This document shows, piece by piece, positions 1-12,456 of a DNA stretch of 64,000 bases. The position numbers and the translations under genes were made by a program. Numbering within the stretch: the first letter of the stretch is position 1; every line of letters begins with the position of its first letter. Origin of the DNA: Branchiostoma belcheri. Its lineage: Eukaryota > Chordata > Leptocardii > Amphioxiformes > Branchiostomatidae. The notes beneath the pieces were generated by a model. The model worked only from the letters and a program-made list of their open reading frames with translations. It was not told where the DNA came from and made no database searches. The stretch lies in assembly GCF_001625305.1 (NCBI RefSeq), contig NW_017802802.1, positions 136,733-200,732 on the forward strand, in the 5' to 3' direction.

Positions 1-249
1 GAACTTGCAACGTCACTAGAATTTGTCAGTCTGTGGTTCAATACTCGATTGCAGAACCTCTGCGGGAGTATTTGTCATGCTGTACTGAAGGATGGGCTGT
101 AGAAAGTGCACTGGTCAGCTCAACCTCTCAATATTCCTCTAACTCTATGGGGAAGGGGGCCATTGTCAGCGTCAGTAACTATGTAATAGCACTAATAACC
201 TTCAAGTATATGCACAGCTGTCACTGTTTTTCTATAGCATATCTAGTGC

Positions 250-345
250 TACTCTCCAAGCAGAGGGGTAGGTTTCGGCTTATTTTTTGTGTGTATTTAT
301 CGGGCTTTTTTTTTTACTGACATTTTTTACGCCAGCAAAACGTCT
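250..345. repeat. Half of a foldback-type repeat
   Basis: The stretch opens with CTCTCCAAGCAGAGG and continues with T-rich sequence and a GGGC-poly(T) block. Both features recur at the outer ends of the long inverted repeat at 47402-47577. Only one arm is recognisable here. The relation rests on visual similarity. Confidence 0.35.
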
Positions 346-1553
346 GGTGGCAAATGGTAACATTTTGGCAAATAGTTACTGCCCGGCCAATTTGATACCG
401 ATGTCTTTGCAGCCACTAAAAGAATCAATCTGCCTGGAGATTGATCTAGTGCGCTTTTCCTTTCCTTGTGAATATATATTCTGCCTACTTGTACAGACAA
501 TCAGACCCGTTCAGGATCAGCTAACGAACTGCTGATGTTGCAGTACAAATTTATCTACATTTTGAACTCTGTATGTTGTTCCTGGGAGACTTGTAAGTAC
601 GTAGTGAGAATAATTGGTTTTCAAACAACTAGAATATATCGGTGAATCGTTCGTTAACTATGTGCATACCTGATCGTAACATCTCCATTTGTATTAATAC
701 ATTAAAGTCAATCATGCTGTAATTCATCCGTTTATGTCTTTTTTATTGCATGCGTTCAATAAATCAGCGCATTTAATAGCATGTTGGGGAATTTCCTTGA
801 TTAGTAACAAATTATGCTGATGAAAATTTTACAACAATAACCCGGAGCAGATTTAGAATACCATTATTCCTTCCGCATTTTAGACCAAACTTATAAGATG
901 ATATCAATAGATTAATTTTGTACAGCAATACTTTCAAATCCCTCAAAACTGAACACCTGTCTCGTAATTGGGCGGTCACACTTATCGTATGCTGTCGTAC
1001 GGTTTTGATGTCGTAAAGGCCATGAAATACTCCAACCACCGACAAGGATCTAAAACAACATTTCCGTAACAAGGCAGCTCATTTTTGCAGGACATACGCA
1101 CGACTATCCCAGGAATGCTCTGAGACGTATGTGTGTGAGCGATCCCTGAATAAGGTTTCCTCGGGCGCAGCATCCTTCTTGGCAGGGTAACTCTGATGCC
1201 ATGTCCGGCCGTTTTAGCGCATCTCACGTTATAGGTCCGGGTAGTTACTGCCAACAGACACCTCACCCATTACATGGACGTGACTTGACTTTTGGCCCTA
1301 CAACATTCACTCTGTAGCAATAACATTCTATCTACCCCCTTTCAATATATTTTATAGCTACCGCTTTGCGTAACAAATGACTTGACTTGTTTATTGAGAT
1401 TTTTACGCTGTGGGTTATCACAGTTATCAGTGCTGCACAATATATGTCTATAATTGGTATCAGTTTGTCATTTTCAGAGTTCATCCTGTACATGTAATAT
1501 TAGGTGTTCCATTTAGACTGGGGACCGTGAAAGGAAATGTGCACTCATTCTGT

Positions 1554-1902
1554 TAAACACCTGTCACACATAGCCAAATATGGCCTCCCGAGCACTGACA
1601 CCCCCCCCCCCCTTAAACCATGGTTGGGAGCAGGTCGGGAGCAAGGTTGGATATGGTTGTCCCCAGCCGAATGTTTCCAAATGTTTAAAACATTCGGGTG
1701 TGGACGGGAGGTTGGGTTGTGATTGGCTCGTGATTGGCTGGTGTTCGGCAGTAGATAAACAGTATTTTGAAGGGTTCCAGGGTCAAAATTTACTCCAATT
1801 TTATTCCAGTCATATAGAAAGATAGGCGTAGCCCCCAACTTAAGTCAGCCTTGGCTGGTTTGTGGTCCGGGGAAGGTTCTGAATGTGTGACAGGGGCTTT
1901 AG
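1554..1902. mobile_element. Non-autonomous TIR element (MITE), copy 1
   Basis: The left end reads TTAAACACCTGTCACACAT and the right end is the inverted match ATGTGTGACAGGGGCTTTA. Both ends carry an outer TTA, which fits a 3-bp TTA target duplication of the PIF/Harbinger kind. The 350-bp interior has a poly(C) run near 1600 and no coding capacity. A second copy with the same ends lies at 12457-12927. The superfamily is inferred from the termini only. Confidence 0.65.
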
Positions 1903-2649
1903 CCATGTGCAATGATTAATGACACAGATAAAGGTGGATTGCTAGTGTACAGGTGTGAATCAGATAGCGATGTTATATATGGAGCTGCAAGAAACACAGG
2001 GTCGACATTCGGACGATATAATCACAACTTCAACTTGAAGCACGCAAACTTTTTTGTTGGCTGTTTGCCAACACTCAAAAGGGCGCAATCTACCAAACTT
2101 GCCATTTCACATCCTAACTTCAGCACATACACCCATCCGGGCACCCGTTCACAGGTCTTTAAATGTAGCAGTGGATGTAGCATTTGTAGATACACACCGC
2201 CGCCACATGTAATTCATGAAACTCTTTCAACCACCACGTCGAAGCGTCCATACGCATTTGTCATCTACTGCATTATAACAAAAAGGTGTAGAACTTGACG
2301 GAATTCATCCAGACACTTTAAAACGCATTGTGTAGACGCTTTTGTGGTCATGCACTAGTCAGAATGTTACGTCGCGAAACATGAATGTTAGACGGATGAA
2401 ACACAATGTATCTGTGCGTTTGGATAAGCTTGTTCCGTGTGAGTAATGTACCGTACATGGAACCCTTAATGCGTGGGGAAATGGGCTATACTTTAGGAAC
2501 GAGATGCTTTAATGGTATTCCTCCATCAAGAAGAATCCGTCGGTCCGGCGCCCAGGCATGTACTTTAGTTTGGGGTACCACACAGGCAAAGCAAGTGACA
2601 AATCTCACAATGTTCTTTCGGTGACCGCGCAAACATCTCCTATATCAGG

Positions 2650-2960
2650 CTTTCATGGTCTTTTTATGATCGTTTAGTAATCTCCAATGACTCTCGATGA
2701 TCTTTCAATGATGTCAAAGATCTTTCAATGATTACCAAGGCCATCTTTCAATAATCTTCAAGATCGTTCAATGATCGTTTATATTAATGATCCCCATGAT
2801 ATTTTAATGATCGTTTTAATGTTTGCCGAACTAACTATCGTCTGTGTCACTAGTTTCAATGATTTTCGGATGATCTCCAAAGTCTTCCAATGAAATTGAA
2901 AGAAGAAGAAGACGGTATTTGAATGATCCATCAATGATCCCAATGATTAATGATGTTAGG
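2650..2960. repeat. Degenerate ATGATC/CAATGAT motif cluster
   Basis: About 300 bp carry a dozen or more variants of CAATGATC, TTTCAATGAT and GATGATCT at irregular spacing of roughly 12-30 bp. They sit on both sides of a short unrelated segment near 2820-2840. There is no open reading frame and no perfect tandem unit. It resembles a decayed minisatellite. Confidence 0.5.
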
Positions 2961-3045
2961 TCTCGCATTAATTGGTTGCCCAACAGTCTCTATCGTATCC
3001 AGAAGCGTACATATCTAGTTCTATGTCTGACTCAGGGTCGATCAT

Positions 3046-3136
3046 GTACGGTTCTGGATAGTTTCCGTGTATCCTAGAACGAAGATTGGTCCCAGACACG
3101 GTTCTGGATACTATATATTAAGTACGATTCTGGATA
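3046..3136 (+). repeat. Three copies of an ACGGTTCTGGATA motif
   Basis: TACGGTTCTGGATA (3047-3060), CACGGTTCTGGATA (3097-3110) and TACGATTCTGGATA (3123-3136) are spaced 50 and 26 bp apart. The same motif occurs again at about 56314-56327. No known element is recognised. Confidence 0.5.
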
Positions 3137-4182
3137 AAATAGTCTCCCTCCATCGTATGCATGTTACGGCAATGTGAGTAGTCTATACCAGAAAAATACC
3201 TCAAGGACAAGGTACAGTTTGATTTACGGCACTGGTTTTCCATCCACATCCGGGCTTCGCTTGAGGGAAGAAACGCATTTAGAGAAGCCGCACCATGAAT
3301 GGACGCGGATGTAGATAGACTGATGTACGGAGACAGATCCTGTCCTTATCGGTAAAGTCAATCTTTGGGTTTTATGGTTCTGAGCCTTCAGGGATGTTCC
3401 GGCTATTCGAACAAAATGTCTGTCGATATTGCAGTTAGATTTCATATCAAACGAGGGTTGCTTCATATATAAATCCCCAACGGCTAAGTTGCATTTACGT
3501 TGTACAGTTTTTATCGCAAGGCTTTTCAGCAAAGTGTTGGCGTCGAGAATCAGCCGCCGGGAAAGAGTTAGGACAACTTTTTCCGTCACAAGACAGCCTC
3601 GATTGTCCCGTGAATTTCCTGCGGTACAAAGTTTGTTGCAAAGGCTTATATCAAAGTCAAACACAAACCGTAATTCGTTCTCATTTACGTTTTTAGCTTT
3701 TTTATTTGTGTCTAAAATAAATCCTCTATCAAAACGGTTTATAGAAATAACAGCTTATAATAAAATCTATACGCGTTTATGATACCTACCCTACATGTGT
3801 TCAATGATAAAACCCCGCCAACTCTTAGGTATTTACTGTTATGTTAACGTTGTAAGTTACTTTGTGTAAATATTTCTTATCATGTACGCGCTGCTGCTTT
3901 AATCGACCGATGCTCTGTATATTTGTTTCATGAACCCTGGAAGATTGGGGCTGCAAAGGGGGGTATTTGAATAAAATGTCAACTCAACTTTACAACACAC
4001 AAATACAATCGCAGATGAACACGTTACAAGCGTTGAACAAGATGTGTTTTGACGGAGTGTTAAAGCGAGTTTTATGGAGAGTGCAGATGGCATATAAAGG
4101 CGGCGCATTTCACGCTGCCACGACTCTGTCAAGCACCAAGCGTTTCATGGACTCTGAGAGCCAATATTAGAACATGATATCA

Positions 4183-4417
4183 TAGCACATCGGCAGAACG
4201 TACTGCACCCGCGTAAAAGCGGTATTGTATTGTGCATGGCACGTTGGTTGAACGTCTCGTTTCAGGCGGAATTAGCGTCCCAAGGATGTTATCCCGTCTA
4301 TAGTTTTCAAATGTTGTGCAAGGGACAAAGTTCTGATGTAACGATGACCAAACATCCAACGACCAAACATCCAAATCCGGGTTTCGCGCAGGCTCAGTAC
4401 GTTCTCTCGACGTGCTA
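4183..4417. mobile_element. TIR element (MITE), family B copy 1
   Basis: The left end TAGCACATCGGCAGAACGTA is matched in inverted orientation at the right end, where the reverse strand reads TAGCACGTCGAGAGAACGTA. The homology extends about 35 bp inward to GCGCGAAACC. The interior has no ORF. A second copy lies at 22504-22733, and one-ended remnants lie near 4837-4905 and 59402-59450. Confidence 0.6.
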
Positions 4418-4644
4418 ACATCTTAATCCTGTTGATTTACGCATGAGAACTGCCTGTTACAATAGTGATGGAGGATGTGATGAATGGTTTCCATGGTTAC
4501 TGATTTTTTATAGTAATAGAGAATCCTGAGCTCCAATTGGTAGTTAAGAAATGGTTCTCTCGAGTTAGAGGTGAATGACCACAAGATCTCAGGTGGAGGA
4601 GGAGACCATGTAACACAGGCTGATATTTTTCTGTACTATTACAG

Positions 4645-7600
4645 ATACCGCCTGAGCATGGATCCTATCATGAGATCACGTGTGCGCTCCTGTAAGCCTG
4701 ACACCAAAGTTGCCTTCATCAAACTCCACAAGACGGGCGGCAGTACCATTATGCAGGTCTGTAGGACTGATTGACGCATTGTTATCTGGCAGAAATGCAT
4801 GCAAGAACTGACATCCCCAATATGCGAAATGTACAAGGCACGTCGACAGGACGTACGTACTGTAGCAGTATGAAACCCGTGATGTACATGTACTAGTATT
4901 GTGCATAGCGCTCAGGGCTGTCCCTCTTCTCCTACTCAGGTCCTACACCGCTTCGGGTATCTTCGGAACCTCTCCTTCGTGCAGCCGACATCGAACAACA
5001 TCAACCAATTGTACCCCTATGGCCTTCAGGTTGGTGAGTTAGTGAATGATGGACGAATGAATGAATTAACTAGAATTCCGAGATCTCATACCTCCATGAA
5101 ATATGATCTTGATATGTAAATGTCAATTTCTTCTTTAATTGTTGAAATGACCTCTGCATTAACATGATATATGCATCGTGATGTATGTTAACTTTTGATT
5201 AACTTACAGATGTCCAAAGTATGACATTCTCATCATTCACCATTACGAAATCATAGAATTTTCACATTAATTATGCAAATTAGGTCATCATTTGCATAAT
5301 TAGTATCTGTTGAAGTTCCGCCTGCCATAGGTTACATAGTATAATGTAAAACACTGTAATTATAGAATTTCCTCATTAATTATGCAAATAAAGTCCTCAT
5401 TTGCATAATTTACATTTAATTATGTACATCTCTCTCTCAGCTACCTACACACCAAAAATAATGAAAATATGTTGCTCCTGTCTGGACTTATTGGCTTTTA
5501 AACATTTCGCCAGAAAGTGCCCTGCAGTTCTAGAACAAGCCGCTAGGGGGCCCAAACTCATATGACTTCTTACCAAGCACGCGAGCTACCTTCCATCAAA
5601 ATTTCATGACCCTAGCATGTCCAGATCGCGAGATAATGTAAAACACTGTAATTATAGAATTTCCTCATTAATTATGCAAATAAAGTCCTCATTTGCATAA
5701 TTTGCATTTAATTATGTACATCTCTCTCTCAGCTACCTACACACCAAAAATAGTGAAAATATGTTGTTCCTGTCTGGACTTATTGGCTTTTAAACATTTC
5801 GCCAGAAAGTGCCCTGCAGTTCCAGAACAAGCCGCTAGGGGGCCCAAACTCATATGACTTCTTCCCAAGCACGAGAGCTACCTTCCATCAAAATTTCATG
5901 ACCCTAGCATGTCCAGATCGCGAGATATCAAAACCGGAAGTTGCGCTGCAGTACCAAGGGAAGCCACTAGGGGGACCAAAATCTCATCATTTCCAGTTTT
6001 CGTCACACCCTACCAACACACCAAGTATGAAACCAATCCATCCAGGCGTTCTTGAGTTATCTTGTTGACCAACAGACAGACAGACGGACGGACGGACGGA
6101 CGGACAGATAAACGCAACTGAAACTAGAATTCCGAGATCTCATACCTCCATGAAATATGATCTTGATATGTAAATGTAAATTTCTTCTTTAATTGTTCAA
6201 ATGACCTCTGCATTAACATGATATATGCATCGTGATGTATGTTAACTTTTGATTAACTTACAGATGTCCCAAGTATGACATTCTCATCATTCACCATTAC
6301 GAAATCATAGAATTTTCACATTATTATGCAAATTAGGTCATCATTTGCATAATTAGTATCTGTTGAAGTTCCGCCTGCCATAGGTTACATAGATAATGTA
6401 AAACACTGTAATTATAGAATTTCCTCATTAATTATGCAAATAAAGTCCTCATTTGCATAATTTGCATTTAATTATGTACATCTTTCTCTCAGCTACCTAC
6501 ACACCAAAAATAATGAAAATATGTTGTTCCTGTCTGGACTTATTGGCTTTTAAACATTTCGCCAGAAAGTGCCCTGCAGTTCCAGAACAAGCCGCTAGGG
6601 GGCCCAAACTCATATGACTTCTTCCCAAGCACGAGAGCTACCTTCCATCAAAATTTCATGACCCTAGCATGTCCAGATCGCGAGATATCAAAACCGGAAG
6701 TTGCGCTGCAGTACCAAGGGAAGCCACTAGGGGGACCAAAATCTCATCATTTCCAGTTTTTGTCACACCCTACCAACACACCAAGTATGAAACCAATCCA
6801 TCCAGGCGTTCTTGAGTTATCTTGTTGACCAACAGACAGACGGACGGACGGACGGACGGACGGACGGACAGATAAACGCAACTGAAAATATAACCTCCAT
6901 GACACATTTCATGGAGGTAATGAATGAATGATAAAGAGACTTTGCGTACTTCAGTACTAAGTGACCCTGCGTCTTATCCAGAATATGGACAGTTTGAATC
7001 CCGACTGTTGTTACGCACCTGACTTGCATGCTGATGGAAAGCTTGCAGTCTAGCCATTCATACATACATACATACTGTTGTCAGCCATTGGCCTTTGCAC
7101 CTTTCTGTGTGCATTGAAGTTATATATGTAATACGTAGCTCCGTATGAAAATACCTTTTACGATAAACTAAAACTGTGTCTTAACATTTCAAAATATCAT
7201 TTTTCTGCAGGACATCCGAAAGTACCTCCCGCCCGAGGGGAAGGAGTTCGACATCTTGACGTACCACACCATCTACGACAGAGCCAGGATAACGAAGCTG
7301 CTGTCTGCGAACGCTACTTTCGTCACCATCCTCAGGGAGCCGATGGAGCGCCTCAAGTCTGCCTTCAACTACTACCAACTGGCGAGGAGATTCCGCATTC
7401 CCGGGTCGACCGCCCTGCTGAAGTTCCTGGAAGATCCGGGAAGATATGATAACAAGGTGGATCTCCGTTCCTCCGGAGCCCCGGTGTCCGCGACCAGGAA
7501 CCCGATGGCGGTAGAGCTGGGTTTCCCCATCAAGAATCTGTCTCCCAACGATTCTACCGGCGTGAAGGACGAGAACATCCGGGACTTTGTCGACAAGGTC

Positions 7601-8284
7601 TCGCGAGAGTTTGACCTCGTGATGGTGACGGAGTACTTCGACGAGTCCTTGGTGCTGCTGAGGCGGCTGCTGTGCTGGGACATGCAGGACATCCTCTACT
7701 TCAAGTACAACAGTTACGAGTACGATTTACGGAAAAATACGGTACCCGAGCATCTGGTACAGAACTACCGCCGGCACGACGCCATAGACTACGCTCTGTA
7801 TGATCACTTCAACCGGACGCTGTGGAAAAAAATCAACATGGCGGGCGCCGACTTCCAGGAGGAGCTGGTCCACTTCCGGTGGCTGCAAGCGAGAATGAGA
7901 ACTCACTGTAACCGGGAGTTCTACGACTTCGCTCCCATGTACGTCGGCGAGACGGCCTGGAATTCTGGCTTTCGCATCGATGCGACGTTTTGCACATGGA
8001 TGAAGACGTGGCACATGTGTTACTTTACCTTACTCAGGGACAGGAACGTAAGGATTCAGCAGGAGAAGCAGAGGATTCCGAAGGCCAAGAGGCTGCCGAG
8101 GACAGGCGGGATCTACTCCGATCCGTACTGCGTCTTGTGTGAGAATATAAAGAAGCACTGCACCGTCCATGAATACGTGACGCACCTGTACCACGAGGGG
8201 TTCCTATCGCCGACACAGTCCAGCTCCTCAAAAATAACCAGCATTAAGTCCCGACATGGCGGCAAGCCACAGCCCATTTCTTGA
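4645..8284 (+). CDS. Galactose 3-O-sulfotransferase family protein (5' exon missing)
   Basis: This is a Golgi type II enzyme that transfers sulfate from PAPS to the 3-OH of galactose on glycolipids or glycans (Gal3ST family, including cerebroside sulfotransferase). Three exons were found: 4645-4756, 4940-5029 and 7211-8284, all with AG/GT borders and agreeing phase, ending at TGA 8282-8284. The 5'-phosphosulfate loop is KVAFIKLHKTGGSTI at the end of the first exon. The 3'-phosphate motif is TFVTILREPMERLKSAFNYY early in the third. About 425 residues are covered, near the usual family length. The N-terminal cytosolic/membrane-anchor exon was not identified, so the true start is unresolved and lies upstream. 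The intron 5030-7210 is filled by a duplicated repeat. Which GAL3ST paralogue this is cannot be told by eye. Confidence 0.85.
4837..4905. mobile_element. One-ended remnant of TIR family B
   Basis: GGCACGTCGACAGGACGTACGT, followed by GAAACCCGTGATG and TAGCGCTCAG, matches in order the left third of the family B copy at 22504-22733. It lies in the first visible intron of the sulfotransferase gene. No right end is visible. Confidence 0.4.
5070..6925 (+). repeat. Tandemly duplicated dispersed repeat in an intron
   Basis: A unit beginning ACTAGAATTCCGAGATCTCA occurs at about 5070 and again at about 6123. Each unit runs through TTTGCATAATT-rich sequence and a CAGAAAGTGCCCTGCAGTTC block to a (GACG)n tract (6085-6105 and 6838-6870) followed by CAGATAAACGCAACTGAAA. 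Unit 1 is longer because a roughly 290-bp internal segment starting ATAATGTAAAACACTG (near 5340) is repeated at about 5633. The right border has a small palindrome, ACCTCCATGA...TCATGGAGGT. No coding capacity is seen. A fragment of the same AT-rich core may lie at about 13285-13345. Confidence 0.7.
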
Positions 8285-8825
8285 CCGTTATTTCTTATTT
8301 TAACCGAGGACAGAGACCTTCTGATCTAGCTATAGCCTCCATAGCGGGCTCAGTGGCTGGCGTTTAGATATTGCCGCTTATTTTGGATGATTACGCACTG
8401 TTTTCTGATTGAATCTGATTTATATATGATGCGTGCCGTTTGCAACATCATTTTCCGGCATGTGCGGAGTTGCTAATATAACTAAGTGGAAGCTAAATTA
8501 ACAAAAGAATGATAATCTCTCCCTGGTAAGGACATTCTCTTAAGGAAATGGACCCAACAGAAGATGGTAGTCATAAGATAACAATACACATATTATCACC
8601 AAAACACAACAATGATAAATGTCTGCCACCGTGCCAGCTAGGAGGCTAATAGTCGATCGATATATATGTACGCTTGTGCAAATATGGGATTTACGGCATT
8701 TTTTATTGCCAACAACGGGGAAACATTTGCCTTCTCCCTTTCTCTCTTAACTATTGTGCCTCAGAGATAATCTACGATAGCATTTCTCACATGTAACAGT
8801 GCCGTGGAGACGTTTCCAGGGTAAG

Positions 8826-8831
8826 AATAAA
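8826..8831 (+). promoter_or_regulatory. Candidate poly(A) signal AATAAA for the sulfotransferase
   Basis: This is the first canonical AATAAA seen about 540 bp after the stop codon. A second lies at about 9255. Which one is used cannot be told from sequence. Confidence 0.35.
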
Positions 8832-9574
8832 CGCTGCTAGTGTTGTAGTCATTGATGAATGTTGCACCGTCGCCACAGAGCCGTATTTTATTTTTTCTAC
8901 AGTTAAAATGTAAGATATACTACACTGTATACCATGTATACATGTTGGTGCAAAGAACCTGAATTCTATGAAAGTTTGGTAGCTATAAGTGATAAAAAGT
9001 TCTCAATTAAACCTGGCCACATTAGGAGATGGGGGGGGGGGCTTTTTCAATAACAGTATTTAGTCGGCAGTTTGTGCTATTTTTCTATGTTGAGTGGGTA
9101 TTGCTGAAGGGTTCTATGATTACTGTTGCTCTGTGGATGTTTTTTGTGATGACTGGCGGCTTAAGATTAAAAAGGTTACAGATAAACTCTACGGAAGACG
9201 GAAAACAAGATGAAGAAAAACTACGGAAGACTGAAACTACTCCTATCCATGAAAAATAAAGATTAATTGGCGCAATTCATTTATGTCTCCTGTCTAATAC
9301 ATTGTTCGTAGCTAGCTTTATTTATAGCCTGTGGTTGTTATGGGAAAGTGGATGGACAAACTATCCTGTAGCAGATATCAGTGCATTCATCACCAAAGGG
9401 GTCAGTACAATTCATTCACGATTCAGGCCTCTCTGACAAGTTCTAATGGTGCATCTCATCATCCAATCATGGCTGTCAATATTACAGGGTCTGGCCCAGG
9501 AAGCGTCTCAAAAGAGACAAACTCTCTCATTTTCTCTCATCAATAATGAAGATACAGTCTTCCACATGGTCACC

Positions 9575-9705
9575 CGGCCGGGTATGATATAAAAGACAAC
9601 AACAAAAAAGTTGAAAAGGGCTAATCATGAGCACTATTTGTGAACATTGTTGCTATTTATGAACGCCGATTTATTTTCGGCCGGGCTCCAGTTTGGAAAT
9701 GTGAC
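9575..9705. mobile_element. Diverged copy of a GGCCGGG/GAAATGTGAC TIR element
   Basis: The segment shares GGCCGGG, TATGATATAA, ATGAGCACTATTTGTG and TGGAAATGTGAC, in the same order, with the better preserved element at 58332-58519. The left terminus is eroded. Confidence 0.45.
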
Positions 9706-10049
9706 GTTGGATAACTCACAACGTGCCACTGGGACAACTTCGTTTTTTCCTTGATTACTTGGAATTTGGAAATACACTAATAATAGGAGATAACAATTCC
9801 ACAAGTCTGACTGATACAAAATATTGTAATACTGTGAAAAGGAAGATTCAAAGTTAAAGTAGCTTCCGATATCTCATAACGTGCCACTTGTACAACTTCG
9901 TTTCACACGGGTTACTCTCAAGTTGGAATTCGGAAACACACTAGTCATGGGGGGTTTAGAGATTTAACAATTTCAAAAGTCTGACATATATGAAATATCG
10001 TAGTGTGAAAAGGAAAATTTCGAGTTGAAATAGTTTCGGACATAGTGAT

Positions 10050-11110
10050 CATATGTCTAAGGGGACCGGATTTGTGAAACGCTAAAAGATTAAGAATATA
10101 TATAAGCTAAAGCTTTCCCTGTGAAGTTTGATGTTTTCCATCTAAGTCTCAGAGGAACAGTACTGTCAAATATTCAAGTTGATCTTTTTTTCAATCTAAA
10201 TCCAAGGGGACCTGAAACTGTCCTCCAAAGTTGGAAAATGACTTTTTCAAATCGAATCTAAGGGAACTATTTTGTGTCATAAGTTAGATGTGGGGAAATG
10301 ACCGTTATGGCACCAAGTAGGGAGAGTTTGTGCTGCACAGGGACGAAAACTGTCCCCCAAAGTTGACTTGTTCAACTTGAATCTTCGGGGAATAATTGTG
10401 TTAAATGTTAATAGTTGAAATTTACGACTCCCATGCGGTACAGTATAGTCCGTTTACGTAAATCGCTCCAAAAGGTCCTCCCACTGATCAGCCCTCTCTA
10501 CACAGGCACTGAGCGGCCATCTCTACACAAGAGTAATAGGCCGTTATTTTTCCCACCCAGAGGACTTCGTGTTACAACAGACTATGGCTATTCTCCAAAC
10601 TTGTAAAACGACTTTTACCACTCAAATCTAAAGGGACCAATTTTGTGAAATGTTACAAGTTGAAACGCTCGGCTACCCACGCACGTTGTAGTGTTCTCAG
10701 ACAGATTAAATCGCTCTATAAGCAGTTCTCCCACTGATCCACCATCTAGTCCATGGTCAGAGTACATACGGGACCGTTATAGTGCCCCAAACAACGGGGG
10801 TTATTGTGACACAGACTATTATAATGGCTGTACATGTCCTTTGAAAAATTATTTAAAATCTAATGGGACGTATTTTGTGAAACTTGAAACGCACGACTCC
10901 TAGAATAATCAATCTAAATTATCAATCTATATCTATGGGTAAAAGATTCCAAAGTATCGCAGGTTAAACTTGTCTAGAATATATTGACAGTAGAATGAAA
11001 CCTCTAGACAAAAGTAATGCGCCGTCCCGACCTTATAAATGGCGAGTCAAAAGTTGGAAAACGATTTTTACATTCAATTCAAATTAAAAGGAACCAGTTT
11101 TACCTACATG
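10050..11110 (+). repeat. Degenerate tandem array, period about 230-240 bp
   Basis: The phrase AATCTAAAGGGACC..TTTTGTGAAATGTT..AGTTGAAA recurs with many changes near 10060, 10255, 10380, 10622, 10857 and 11080. Between the later copies, TCTCCCACTGATC and TAAATCGCTC also recur near 10457/10697. The last intervals are about 243, 235 and 226 bp. The units are too diverged to give sharp borders. Confidence 0.4.
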
Positions 11111-12456
11111 TACTTGATTTATTTTTAAATATATCCAAAGGGATAGAAAGAAACCGTCTCCATTGCGATTGATTGTGAAAGAATTTGGGCAGATAAGTGT
11201 GTATTCGTCATTCATCTACACATTAACGATATCAAATTCGCCACCGACATGGCTTAATAGGTAGGACTGGGTGTAGTCATCGCTTATATCTGTTACGCAA
11301 AGTTTTCTTTTGAAAAAGTTTTCAATTCGATAAGAATAAAAAAAAACGACCATGACATGCTCACAGGAGTAACAAAACACAGAGAAAGGAAAAAAATTAC
11401 CATACAATTATAAACAATGTGGATGAGATCACACATGCTTTCAATTTCAATTACAAACTGTTTTCATATGCCTATATCGTTATCTCAGACAAATGTAGAC
11501 GAATGTAGAAAGATTGTTATACTGTTACCATCGTTTACTGTTCTTTGTTGATATACATAGAAACACATATATCATTTTCAATTTTATTCTATGTCATTAT
11601 TGACATGTGAATGATTGTTTACTCCTAGCATTGAAGACTGGATTACGCTGATTTGACATATACAGACATAAATAAACATTTCAGAACTGCACTTGTAGTA
11701 AACACAATAATTGATGTTAATGATCAAACTCAATTAGGAAGTTATCGTTCTAGGCAGCAGGCACCAAACATGGCACAAGACACGAGGATCGCAAACAAAC
11801 AGGTCTTCATGAAGTTATTGCCACAAGCGAGGCTCTAAGGCGTATTTTCTTAGGGAATTTGACAGAAACTGTGCAGGGTTAAAGGTTGCTCATGCAATTC
11901 TCGGCTTCCTGAATTCCCCCATGTCCACCTCTAACTCCTGCTGGATTCTGGGGCCTTCAAGTTCACACCATTTGCTGTGTCTGATCGTTTTACCCTTAAT
12001 CATTCTGCCTGTCAATCCTTCCCACCCACATGCTGTCAACCTACTCTGTCTGGACAAACATACACTCAAACACACAGACAAACCCACTCGAAACAATACT
12101 TCCGTACAACAGCCTGTGTTTTTACGATTAACTGCCAAATACTATGGCTTGGTTAACCTCCTTGGTTGAACTAAAGAAAAAATACGGTTTCACTTCAAGT
12201 TTTTACATGCACTTTACTCGGGTAGTACGTGCAATATATCATCATATAATTCCACATCCTTCGGCTAATCAAGGTAGCCCTGGAGAGAGATTAAACTTCT
12301 ATTTTTAAGGGAGATGTATGTGACGGTTCAAACCCCCGATCCGTCATGGATAATGAGATGGCTGCATGTCCCCATAGCTCGCGGTCTCATGGCATCTGAT
12401 GTATTACATGTCATCGCCGGGAATAAATCCCAGTCATCAGTTATCGGTGGCAAAGG

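Larger units (their letters stand above)
1..4644. other. Intergenic, no gene recognised
   Basis: No exon with domain content or phase-consistent splicing was found. The stretch holds two TIR elements (1554-1902 and 4183-4417), a foldback-related half element near 250-345, an array of ATGAT-rich motifs (about 2650-2960) and three copies of a TCTGGATA-ending motif (3046-3136). Overlapping ORFs on both strands at 3224-3782 look like chance. The first exon of the sulfotransferase must lie here but was not found. Confidence 0.6.

Noticed and set aside
2660..2960. Possible CRISPR-like or satellite array
   Set aside because: The repeats are too short and irregularly spaced for either, and CRISPR is not expected in animal DNA.
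3224..3782. Overlapping ORFs of 146 codons (-) and 117 codons (+)
   Set aside because: They lie on opposite strands over the same bases, have no recognisable motif, no splice-supported neighbours and no start context. Chance is more likely.
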